A DNA stretch of 42,154 nucleotides from IMG/VR virus record IMGVR_UViG_3300031718_000019, positions 1 to 42,154 of that record; one strand, 5' to 3'. Shown here piece after piece: positions 1 to 6,153 of this stretch; position 1 is the stretch's first letter; every line of letters begins with the position of its first letter. This DNA is from a virus. Both the position numbers and the translations under genes were made by a program. Under the pieces are notes generated by a model. That model saw nothing but the letters and a program-made list of their open reading frames with translations. It was not told the origin of the DNA and made no database searches.

Positions 1-159
1 ACGGTGTCCACACACCCCCGTAAGGGTGATGTTAAGTGGCCCCGCGATGCTGCCAATAAGCCTGTACAGATTGTGGCGTGCCCAGGTTGTTCTGATAAAG
101 GGTATGGTAGGGAAGAGATCGTAAGGTTTCGGGCGCCTGAGAAGGCTGTCTCAGCATAG
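1..159 (+). CDS. C-terminal end of an unknown protein (partial)
   Basis: An open frame runs from the first base of the window to a TAG at 157-159, so only the last 52 residues are visible and the start lies outside. The visible part has a CPGC pair (in the context IVACPGCSDKGYG) and several charged residues, which could be half of a zinc-binding knuckle, but no family is recognised. It reads in the same direction as the DNA polymerase gene downstream. Its function cannot be assigned from this fragment. Confidence 0.55.
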   Translation, partial: TVSTHPRKGDVKWPRDAANKPVQIVACPGCSDKGYGREEIVRFRAPEKAVSA

Positions 160-318
160 GCCCAAGGTCTTAGGGTAAGCCGGAAAGAGAAGTCGCGAGC
201 AACTCCATCTAAGCTACACCTAAGTGGTGCGCCGGACCCAGTCTAACTGGGTACGGGGGCTGTAGGGGCGCTTGGTCCAGAAGCCGGGCGCCCTTCACAT
301 TTACTATTGGAGGTAACC
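160..318 (+). other. Intergenic region with two GC-rich hairpins
   Basis: No convincing gene is seen here. Two inverted repeats are visible: ACCCAG at 236-241 with CTGGGT at 247-252 (5-base loop), and GGGCGC at 266-271 with GCGCCC at 288-293. A GGACC/GGTCC pair could enclose the first hairpin. No run of T follows either stem, so neither looks like a standard intrinsic terminator. The region may be a structured leader for the gene starting at 319, or an RNA processing site. Confidence 0.35.
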
Positions 319-579
319 GTGAAAGCCACACTGCGTCTAAAGTTTGACCTCGTGATCGAGCCTGTGGACATGGAAGGCTCTAACGAGGCTGAGCTGCACA
401 TGTCCCCTGCCCTTGAGAAGACCGTTAAGGACATGACCATCACGTTTGCGCGCATTATTGGCAGCACACTGGCTGAGAGTGATGTTGTAGGGGGCCAGCT
501 GGAAGTGATGGTACGCCCCTTTGATCCATCCAAGCCTAGCATTACGCCACCCTTGGTTGATAATAAGCCTGCTAACTGA
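319..579 (+). CDS. Small hypothetical protein upstream of the polymerase
   Basis: This is an 86-residue protein starting at a GTG five bases after a strong GGAGG (310-314). A TTG in the same frame at 307 is less likely because it overlaps that ribosome-binding site. The protein is soluble and mixed alpha/beta in appearance, with an early stretch of alternating hydrophobic residues (ATLRLKFDLVIEP). No signal peptide, membrane segment or metal motif is seen. It lies four bases before the UDG/polymerase gene and is probably co-transcribed, so an accessory role in replication is possible. That is inference from position only. Confidence 0.6.
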   Translation: MKATLRLKFDLVIEPVDMEGSNEAELHMSPALEKTVKDMTITFARIIGSTLAESDVVGGQLEVMVRPFDPSKPSITPPLVDNKPAN

Positions 580-582
580 CCT

Positions 583-3222
583 ATGGTCACCGGGCCTCAC
601 TGTGAAAATTGCCCTCAGCAACCCTACGGTCAAGCCCTAGTCACCTTCAGCGGTACTAGTACTAGTGGGATAATGTGCATCGGCGAGTCTCCTTGGTACG
701 ATGAGATTGCTGCCGGTGTGCCCTTTGCAGGGGCTGCAGGGTCAGTGTTTGACAGGCTCCTACAGCGTGTAGACCTGGACCGCCGGGATGTGATCGTAAC
801 CAACAGTGCCTGGTGCAAGGCGCCTAGACTGGGCTTCTACGATAGTCGTGACCCTAACGCTGCGATGGCCATGGCTCAGTGCAGGCCCTACCTGGACGCA
901 CTCATTGACCGTATGAAGCCCAAGGTGCTGGTGCCTATGGGTAACGTGGCATTGAGGCGGGTGTGCGGCGTCAGCGGCATCGAGAGTTATGCAGGCTACG
1001 TACTCGATACAGTGTATGGTATCCCCGCAGTACCCACATTCCACCCCAGTTACATTATGCAGGGCAACCAGAAGTTAAGTCCAGTAGTGATCTACGCACT
1101 CGACCGTGCGAAGGAGATTGCACGCCATGGCTTTAAACGCCCTACGCCTACTCTGTATTGCGATCCTTCTGTTAGCGAGCTTACCGCTTATGTTCTTCGC
1201 CATATACGGGATAGTCATGCTATGGGTGGAAATGTTCCGTCTCTATTTATCGACCTGGAGACACCTGAAAGCGCTAACCTTGACGAGGAGGAAGTAGATG
1301 AAAAAGGTACGTCGTGGCAAATTATCAGGGCATCGTTCGCCATTGAAGACGGTGTCGCCGTCAGCTTCCCCTGGACCCCTGTCTTCATTGGTATCCTGCA
1401 AGAACTACTGGACCGAAGTGACGAGACTGTCGAATGGGCAACTAACCATTTCGATACAAGGCGACTGGCTGCCGCCGGGCTGCGGCTACCTAAGCGTTGT
1501 GTTAGCGCCCTGTGGGCCTGGCATTGGCTACAAAGCGATCTCCGTAAAGGTCTCGAATATGTAGCGCCCTTTTTCGGTGCATGCACGCCCTGGAAGCACA
1601 AGAACATTAGTGATCCTGCATTCTACTCCGCAATGGATAGCTTAGAGGGCCGCAGGTGTTACCAAGGTACGATGGCTGCGCTCAAGGCGTATGGACGCTG
1701 GGACAGCTTTGAGAAACATTGCGTGGCCGCAGACCCTATCCTACAGACCATGGGCCGCACTGGCATCCTGATTGACCCCACTGAGCGTGAACATTTTATG
1801 TCTACCCTCAAGTCTGAACACGATGCCGACTTTGCTGAGCTACAAGGTCTCGTGCCAGACTCTGTCAAAAATGTTAAGTACTGGAAACGCCCGCCCAAGG
1901 ATATGACGGGTGTGGTTGAGCTATCGCCCGTACACAGAGGAGATAGCCGTGTCAACGGCCTATCTCCGACCAGAGGAGATGAAGCACCACTCTGGGATAC
2001 GCAGCGTGAAGTAGCCCACGGAGGCACAATGCTTGCTGAGGTGCTTCCCGCTGAGCGTGCTCAAGTGTGGCTAGCTGCTGCCTCGGGTTACCAATACTAC
2101 AAGGTGCTCCCATTCCTACCGTCGTCGTGGGAGCAGGTACAGAAGCTGGCCACGCACTTGAAGGTCAAGCTGCCTAAAAAGCGTGATGCTGAAGACGACG
2201 ATGACGTGTCCACAGAGGACAAGTTTTTGGCGGCGCCATCGCGTAAGCATAGAGAGTTCTATCTAGTGCGTAGCTGCCGTAAGTCATCTAAGCTGCTGAC
2301 CACATACCAATGGCCGCTCAACGAGCATGGCCGCGCCACAACCATATTTGGTTGGGGACCAAGTACCCTACGCAAGGACTCCAGATCGGTTAACCTGATG
2401 AACGTGCCCAAACGGTCTAAGCTGGCCAAGAAGTTTCGCAGGATGATCGTTGCGGCCCCTGGGCACATGCTAGTCGAGGCAGACTACAGCGCTATCGAAG
2501 CTGTACTGGTGGGCTGGTTCGCAGGTAGCCCACGCTACATTAAGCTGGCCAAGGCTGGTGTCCATGGCTGGCTCACTGCAGCTTATCACGGTAAGGTGTA
2601 CTCTATAGATGATCCCGACCTTGCAGCATTGGCGAGCGAATCTAAGCTCGCCTGGCCCGACGACTACGAAAAGTGTAAGCGCATCGTCCACCTCAGCAAC
2701 TATAAAGGTACGCCTATCCGCATCGCTGAAGAGTACCCTGAAGAGTTCCCTACGGTGGCTGCAGCCCGCAAACTCCAGTCATTCTACTTTGAAACTGAGC
2801 CTGGCCAGGACGTTCGTAAGTGGCAAGACACCATCTGCATCCGTGCCGCCCACGACTGCTACCTAGACAACTCCTTCGGCTACCGGCACTGGTTCTACGA
2901 GGTATCGCATTACGATAAACGTAGGGACAAGTTTATCCCTGGCGACGACGCCAAGCGAGCCATCGCATTCCTGCCCCAGTCCACAGCTTCAGCTATTCAA
3001 AGTGAGGTCTTACTGAGGCTGGCTAAGTGTGAGCAAATGAGCAAGTGGCTCAGGCTCATAATCCACGACAGCTTCCTGTGTGAGCCCCCCGAGGCTGACG
3101 CTCTAGCGTGTGCAGCTATGCTGCGCGACGAAATGCTAGCTCCCATACCTGAGTTAGGTGGCCTCACGATAGGAGTTGAGGTCAGCATAGGCCAAAACTG
3201 GGGCGAGATGCACAAAGTTTGA
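583..3222 (+). CDS. Uracil-DNA glycosylase (family 4-like) fused to family A DNA polymerase
   Basis: This 879-residue protein is the only recognisable replicase in the window. Residues 1-185 match family 4 uracil-DNA glycosylases. They have Cys7, Cys10, Cys78 and Cys100 spaced as Fe-S ligands, the GESPWYDEIAAGVPFAG motif from 34, and a late HPSYIM at 154. A 3'-5' exonuclease domain follows with all three expected motifs: Asp224/Glu226 (DLE), NHFD ending at Asp291, and Tyr348...Asp352. The polymerase part has motif A DYSAIE (Asp634), a motif B-like KCKRIVHLSNYKG near 697-709, and motif C HDS at 828-830 with the catalytic Asp829. A charged insertion lies at about 430-560. The start has little ribosome-binding signal, and translation may be coupled to the gene ending at 579. 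Family A identity is clear. The glycosylase assignment is strong from the cysteine and motif pattern, but activity is untested. Confidence 0.93.
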   Translation: MVTGPHCENCPQQPYGQALVTFSGTSTSGIMCIGESPWYDEIAAGVPFAGAAGSVFDRLLQRVDLDRRDVIVTNSAWCKAPRLGFYDSRDPNAAMAMAQCRPYLDALIDRMKPKVLVPMGNVALRRVCGVSGIESYAGYVLDTVYGIPAVPTFHPSYIMQGNQKLSPVVIYALDRAKEIARHGFKRPTPTLYCDPSVSELTAYVLRHIRDSHAMGGNVPSLFIDLETPESANLDEEEVDEKGTSWQIIRASFAIEDGVAVSFPWTPVFIGILQELLDRSDETVEWATNHFDTRRLAAAGLRLPKRCVSALWAWHWLQSDLRKGLEYVAPFFGACTPWKHKNISDPAFYSAMDSLEGRRCYQGTMAALKAYGRWDSFEKHCVAADPILQTMGRTGILIDPTEREHFMSTLKSEHDADFAELQGLVPDSVKNVKYWKRPPKDMTGVVELSPVHRGDSRVNGLSPTRGDEAPLWDTQREVAHGGTMLAEVLPAERAQVWLAAASGYQYYKVLPFLPSSWEQVQKLATHLKVKLPKKRDAEDDDDVSTEDKFLAAPSRKHREFYLVRSCRKSSKLLTTYQWPLNEHGRATTIFGWGPSTLRKDSRSVNLMNVPKRSKLAKKFRRMIVAAPGHMLVEADYSAIEAVLVGWFAGSPRYIKLAKAGVHGWLTAAYHGKVYSIDDPDLAALASESKLAWPDDYEKCKRIVHLSNYKGTPIRIAEEYPEEFPTVAAARKLQSFYFETEPGQDVRKWQDTICIRAAHDCYLDNSFGYRHWFYEVSHYDKRRDKFIPGDDAKRAIAFLPQSTASAIQSEVLLRLAKCEQMSKWLRLIIHDSFLCEPPEADALACAAMLRDEMLAPIPELGGLTIGVEVSIGQNWGEMHKV

Positions 3223-3223
3223 C

Positions 3224-3252
3224 TTGACTTTACCTAGCAGTAGTAGTATAAA
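3224..3252 (+). promoter_or_regulatory. Sigma70-type promoter
   Basis: TTGACT at 3224-3229 and TATAAA at 3247-3252 are separated by exactly 17 bases. The site starts two bases after the polymerase stop codon and precedes the gene at 3275. A second TTGAC overlaps just upstream, giving TTTGACTTGAC. The same doubled -35-like element recurs on the minus strand near 36371. Confidence 0.7.
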
Positions 3253-3274
3253 CTAACGTAAGGGAGGATGTACA

Positions 3275-3751
3275 ATGTCTAAGCACGTTGGCACTAAGCA
3301 CAAAGTACCTAAGGCGCTACACAATGTTCGTAAGTTTTTTCCCAAAGTCACCCGCGTAACTGATGCCACCAAGGGCCTGGAGATCGAAGTCACCAAGCAG
3401 GATGACAAAGTCTCCAGGCGCAACGACCATGCAGGTTGTGCCATGGCCGTCGCCTGTAAGCGTGAGCTTAAGCTGGACGGGGTCATCATCGCCCGTACAG
3501 TGGCTTATCTTGTCAAAGGGGACGAGGCCATCAGGTACTATGTACCAGAAGCCACCACACGTGAGGTTGTGTCGTTTGATCGTGGGGGCGGGTTTGAGCC
3601 AGGTACTTACGGGCTGACCAAGCCTGTATATAAGTTGGGCCACAGTCATGGTTCAGGTGGGACCAGTAAAGACGCCAATGGCAGTATGGCCAAGCGCTTC
3701 CACCACTTGACCAATAATGTACGCACTGTGCTGGGCTCCAGGGAAGCCTAG
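3275..3751 (+). CDS. Hypothetical protein, 158 residues
   Basis: The gene begins at an ATG preceded by AGGGAGG with suitable spacing, downstream of a good promoter (3224-3252). The protein is basic, especially in its first 30 residues (several Lys/His/Arg) and near the C-terminus, and is otherwise soluble. No signal peptide, membrane helix or known motif is recognised. The basic N-terminus and position after the polymerase would suit a nucleic-acid-binding protein, but no fold can be named. Having its own promoter suggests that it is expressed strongly or separately from the polymerase. Confidence 0.65.
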   Translation: MSKHVGTKHKVPKALHNVRKFFPKVTRVTDATKGLEIEVTKQDDKVSRRNDHAGCAMAVACKRELKLDGVIIARTVAYLVKGDEAIRYYVPEATTREVVSFDRGGGFEPGTYGLTKPVYKLGHSHGSGGTSKDANGSMAKRFHHLTNNVRTVLGSREA

Positions 3752-3758
3752 TTATAGC

Positions 3759-3787
3759 TTGACCAACGGGGGAGCTACTGCTACCAT
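3759..3787 (+). promoter_or_regulatory. Possible sigma70-type promoter before the lipoprotein gene
   Basis: TTGACC at 3759-3764 and TACCAT at 3782-3787 are 17 bases apart, in the short gap before the gene at 3828. The -10 element matches the consensus at only four of six positions. An inverted GGGAG/CTCCC pair overlaps it, so the same stretch may instead be a terminator for the gene ending at 3751. Confidence 0.4.
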
Positions 3788-3827
3788 GCTCTCCCAGCAG
3801 TCTGATCACATTCAAAACGGAGGCACT

Positions 3828-4331
3828 ATGAAACGATACATATTAGCAGTAGCCCTATCGTCTACCCTGCTCATGTCCGGTTGCAGCGCTCAGTCCACCG
3901 CCCAAAGCGTCAGCAACATAATTGTAGGCATCCTGAACATTGTGCAGGCTGAGATACCCCAGCTGCCCCCCAGCGACCAGGCCGCCGTACAGTCGTTCAT
4001 CACCCTGGGCTTCAACCTGGACAGCCAAGCGAATATCTGTATCGCTAGCGCTGGCAACACCAAGGCCAAACTGGCCACCTGCCTGACCACGTTTGCATCT
4101 GGCCTGCTGAGTCCCACCGAACTAACCCAGCTACGCATCCTAGGGTCAGCAGCCCAAAAGAACGTCCAGCTTGGAGCTACCGCCGCGATCATCGCCATCA
4201 ACGGCATACTGACGCAATGGGGCCAGCCCATTGTACCTAACCCGGCCATAGCGTCTATTCAACCAACACCTGCTGAGTTGCACAGCCTCAGCGCACAGCT
4301 GCAGGCAGAAAGGTATCAGGTGTACCAATGA
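3828..4331 (+). CDS. Predicted lipoprotein
   Basis: This is a 167-residue protein starting at an ATG after ACGGAGG. The frame extends upstream, but only this start gives a classic lipoprotein signal: MKRYILAVALSS, a hydrophobic core and the lipobox LMSGC with the acylated Cys at residue 19. The mature part is alanine-rich and probably mostly helical, with a Cys pair that could form a disulfide. It would sit in the cell envelope of the infected host. Candidate roles are an outer-membrane spanin or a superinfection-exclusion lipoprotein. It is longer than most outer spanins, and no coiled-coil inner partner lies beside it. It overlaps the next gene by ATGA. Confidence 0.7.
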   Translation: MKRYILAVALSSTLLMSGCSAQSTAQSVSNIIVGILNIVQAEIPQLPPSDQAAVQSFITLGFNLDSQANICIASAGNTKAKLATCLTTFASGLLSPTELTQLRILGSAAQKNVQLGATAAIIAINGILTQWGQPIVPNPAIASIQPTPAELHSLSAQLQAERYQVYQ

Positions 4332-4516
4332 CACCCGCAGAAATACAGGCCGCAATCCAAGCGTTCGAGCTGCTTGAGCCTCAAGCCCAGAAGGGCATAG
4401 CAGCTCTAATCCACCTTATCCATCACACTAAAAACGCCCAAGACTACATTGCTGAGGCACAGGCCCTTCTAGATAAACTGCCGCCGCCTCCAGTAGTTCC
4501 CACACAAGGAGCATAA
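4328..4516 (+). CDS. Small helical hypothetical protein
   Basis: This 62-residue gene starts in an ATGA overlap with the lipoprotein stop, so the two are almost certainly translationally coupled. The product is predicted to be two or three amphipathic helices, followed by a short proline-rich tail (LPPPPVVP). It has no signal peptide or membrane segment and no recognised family. Coupling to the lipoprotein suggests a shared process, such as a cytoplasmic partner, but nothing in the sequence proves it. Confidence 0.6.
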   Translation: MTPAEIQAAIQAFELLEPQAQKGIAALIHLIHHTKNAQDYIAEAQALLDKLPPPPVVPTQGA

Positions 4517-4518
4517 CA

Positions 4519-4941
4519 ATGAGATACATCTACATAACATTAGTTATGATGTCACTTGTGGCCCCAGCATGGGCACAGCACGATAAGCCGAATACCACCA
4601 CTGCTGCTACCAGCACATCTGAGTCACGGGTATCGGCACCAGCTACAGCTACTCAAAGTATCGTTGACCAATCTGTTAATCCCCGCCAGGCTCCAAGTGT
4701 GTGGCCCCCAGAAGCCTCCACAACATCATCATGTCGTAATGGGTACTCGGGTGGAGGGTCATTCCTCACTGGTGGGGCAGTGATCGGGTTCACACGCACC
4801 GACAAGGAGTGTGAGAAACGAGCTGCTGCCGATGCTTTCTCAAAGCTGGGTCATAACGAGGACGCATTTCTGCTGCTGTGCGAATTGAAGGTAGCTCGTC
4901 ACTTGAACGACTGTAAGCCTAAACGCATAGAAAGAAAGTAA
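4519..4941 (+). CDS. Exported hypothetical protein
   Basis: This 140-residue protein starts two bases after the preceding stop, with AAGGAG nearby. Residues 1-20 form a signal peptide ending in PAWA before Gln-His-Asp. A Ser/Thr/Ala-rich linker follows up to about residue 70. The C-terminal domain has Cys at four positions and a Gly-rich turn (SGGGSFLTGG). From memory, similar small exported proteins with a C-terminal Cys-containing segment occur in many phages of Gram-negative hosts, but I know of no assigned function. It is placed between a lipoprotein and an HNH gene in the same operon. A role in envelope modification or lysis is plausible. Confidence 0.65.
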   Translation: MRYIYITLVMMSLVAPAWAQHDKPNTTTAATSTSESRVSAPATATQSIVDQSVNPRQAPSVWPPEASTTSSCRNGYSGGGSFLTGGAVIGFTRTDKECEKRAAADAFSKLGHNEDAFLLLCELKVARHLNDCKPKRIERK

Positions 4942-4960
4942 CCTAACCGGGAGGCGCACT

Positions 4961-5290
4961 ATGACAGAGACGTGCTTCTATTGCGGCTTAATAGTGCGCC
5001 ACCTGTCTGTAGCTGGCAGGCAGCACACTCCACAGCACCACCGCACCCGTGACCACAAAGTGCCCAAGGCCCGTGGCGGTCTGAAGTCACCTGACAATAT
5101 CGTCACAGCCTGCCTAAAGTGTAACACTGACAAAGGTACGCTTACTGTTGAGGAATATAGGCTAGTGCTAGCCCACCGCAGGGGTATGGTACAGTCTACT
5201 AATCTAGTGGTGTTCCCAGGTGAAAATAGGGGGCACACAAATGGCGCCCCCACCGAGACAACTGTGTTCCCGCTTCACCAACCTACGTAG
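4961..5290 (+). CDS. HNH endonuclease
   Basis: A good ribosome-binding site (GGGAGG) precedes the ATG. The 109-residue protein has a complete HNH/McrA-type fold: Cys5 and Cys8, Asp31-His32, Asn46, then Cys51 and Cys54 as the second zinc pair, with Asn55 after it. It would cut double-stranded DNA with a metal in the HNH site. It is the last plus-strand gene before the convergent junction. It could be a free-standing homing endonuclease or a packaging-associated HNH nuclease. Being far from the terminase argues for the homing type. The last 30 residues look unstructured. Confidence 0.85.
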   Translation: MTETCFYCGLIVRHLSVAGRQHTPQHHRTRDHKVPKARGGLKSPDNIVTACLKCNTDKGTLTVEEYRLVLAHRRGMVQSTNLVVFPGENRGHTNGAPTETTVFPLHQPT

Positions 5291-5330
5291 AGGCACTCGA
5301 ATACCACAGGCTCATGGCCCATGGATACCG
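5291..5330. other. Convergent gene junction
   Basis: The plus-strand arm ends at 5290 and the minus-strand late operon ends at 5331, leaving 40 bases. A short CATGGCCCATGG palindrome is present, but there is no GC-rich stem followed by a T run. No intrinsic terminator can be called with confidence, and read-through or a factor-dependent stop must be assumed. Confidence 0.5.
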
Positions 5331-5753
5331 TTACGTTGCAATGTCAGGGTCCGTTACGACCATGGATGGCTGGGGCACATAGTTCGCCACCACATTAAGC
5401 TGCCTGTCGCCACTCTGCCAGATCGCTTCCCGTGTGGGGCGCCCTAAAATAATACAACCTTCCGAGGCCATGTGTTGGCCAGGATGTGCGATCTCGTCGC
5501 CGTGCACCATGAAGTCTGAGCGATTGAACATTTGGTTAGCAGCATCAGGCGTTAGCGGCAGTGCATACGGCCCATGTTTAATAGTGTCACGGGGCTCGCC
5601 AATCAAGTAGAGGCCCTCAGGCAGCGGCCCCACAAAAGGTTCAGACTGCAGCTCAGGTTCGTTTAAGCCTATGCCCACCCCAGCATACCCGACAGCCATA
5701 AGCACACCCTGGGGGTCTAGCCACCTGCCTGTGGACTGTTCGTATACGTGCAT
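5331..5753 (-). CDS. DUF2778 (L,D-transpeptidase-like) cell-wall enzyme
   Basis: This 140-residue protein matches the DUF2778 family, which is related to L,D-transpeptidases and includes type VI secretion Tlde1 effectors. Key features are the start MHVYEQSTGRW, the VGPLPEG turn at 41-47, HGPYALPLTPD at 60-70, and the active-site segment MVHGDEIAHPG followed by SEGC with His84, Asp86 and Cys100. Such proteins act on peptidoglycan peptides in the periplasm. It has no signal peptide. It is the last gene of the late operon and follows two small membrane proteins, the place expected for a lysis cassette. It may be the endolysin or a wall-modifying enzyme. The start overlaps the previous stop (TAATG). 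Confidence 0.85.
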   Translation of the reverse strand: MHVYEQSTGRWLDPQGVLMAVGYAGVGIGLNEPELQSEPFVGPLPEGLYLIGEPRDTIKHGPYALPLTPDAANQMFNRSDFMVHGDEIAHPGQHMASEGCIILGRPTREAIWQSGDRQLNVVANYVPQPSMVVTDPDIAT

Positions 5754-5950
5754 TATGCTTTAGCTGCAGGCGGTATAGGCGTACCTGCAGGAGTATAGTA
5801 GTGATTGAAAAGTGCCAGGCTTCCCTGCGCCAGGCTGATCACTGCAGCCGCTATGGGCTTATACTTATCCGGCACTATATTAGATGCCAGGTTACCATAC
5901 TGTAGCACAAACATGATCACCTGCAGGACCGCATGAGTGACTACGTTCAT
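5753..5950 (-). CDS. Small membrane protein, holin candidate
   Basis: This is a 65-residue protein. The chosen ATG at 5950 overlaps the upstream stop (TAATG) and has GGAGGAG nine bases before it. An in-frame start 29 codons earlier would lie inside the upstream gene and has no comparable site. Two hydrophobic segments are seen, at about residues 3-22 and 27-48, with a loop containing Pro-Asp-Lys-Tyr-Lys between them and a short Pro-rich tail. Size, topology and position next to the DUF2778 wall enzyme fit a class II holin. Holins share little sequence, so this is inference from topology and neighbours. Confidence 0.6.
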   Translation of the reverse strand: MNVVTHAVLQVIMFVLQYGNLASNIVPDKYKPIAAAVISLAQGSLALFNHYYTPAGTPIPPAAKA

Positions 5951-6153
5951 TATTTTGCTCCTCCGTGTGGAATTAACAACACTCCAATAGCTCCCAGGGC
6001 CAGTATCCATCCTATCACAGCAGACACATAAAGCCAAGTGTGACTAACTTCATGTGTTAGTGCCAGTGCCTCCTTAGCCGCCTGCAGCTGCACCTTAAGT
6101 GTGGCCACGTCTATACGCAGCTGGGTCACCTCTTCCTGTAGTGACTTGGTCAC
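5950..6153 (-). CDS. Coiled-coil protein with C-terminal membrane helix
   Basis: The GTG at 6153 overlaps the previous gene's stop as GTGA and gives 67 residues. A GTG at 6207 in the same frame would add 18 residues but overlaps the upstream gene by 58 bases. Residues 3-32 form a heptad-like helix (SLQEEVTQLRIDVATLKVQL). A single transmembrane helix spans about 38-60. This layout is seen in small phage lysis-region proteins such as XhlA-type haemolysin-associated proteins and some holin partners. With the adjacent holin candidate and wall enzyme it probably forms the lysis cassette. The choice of start is uncertain. Confidence 0.55.
   Translation of the reverse strand: MTKSLQEEVTQLRIDVATLKVQLQAAKEALALTHEVSHTWLYVSAVIGWILALGAIGVLLIPHGGAK

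Noticed and set aside
652-668. ACTAGTACTAGT tandem in the polymerase gene
   Set aside because: It codes for ordinary residues (TSTSG) in the linker of the glycosylase domain and is not repeated elsewhere, so it is probably chance.
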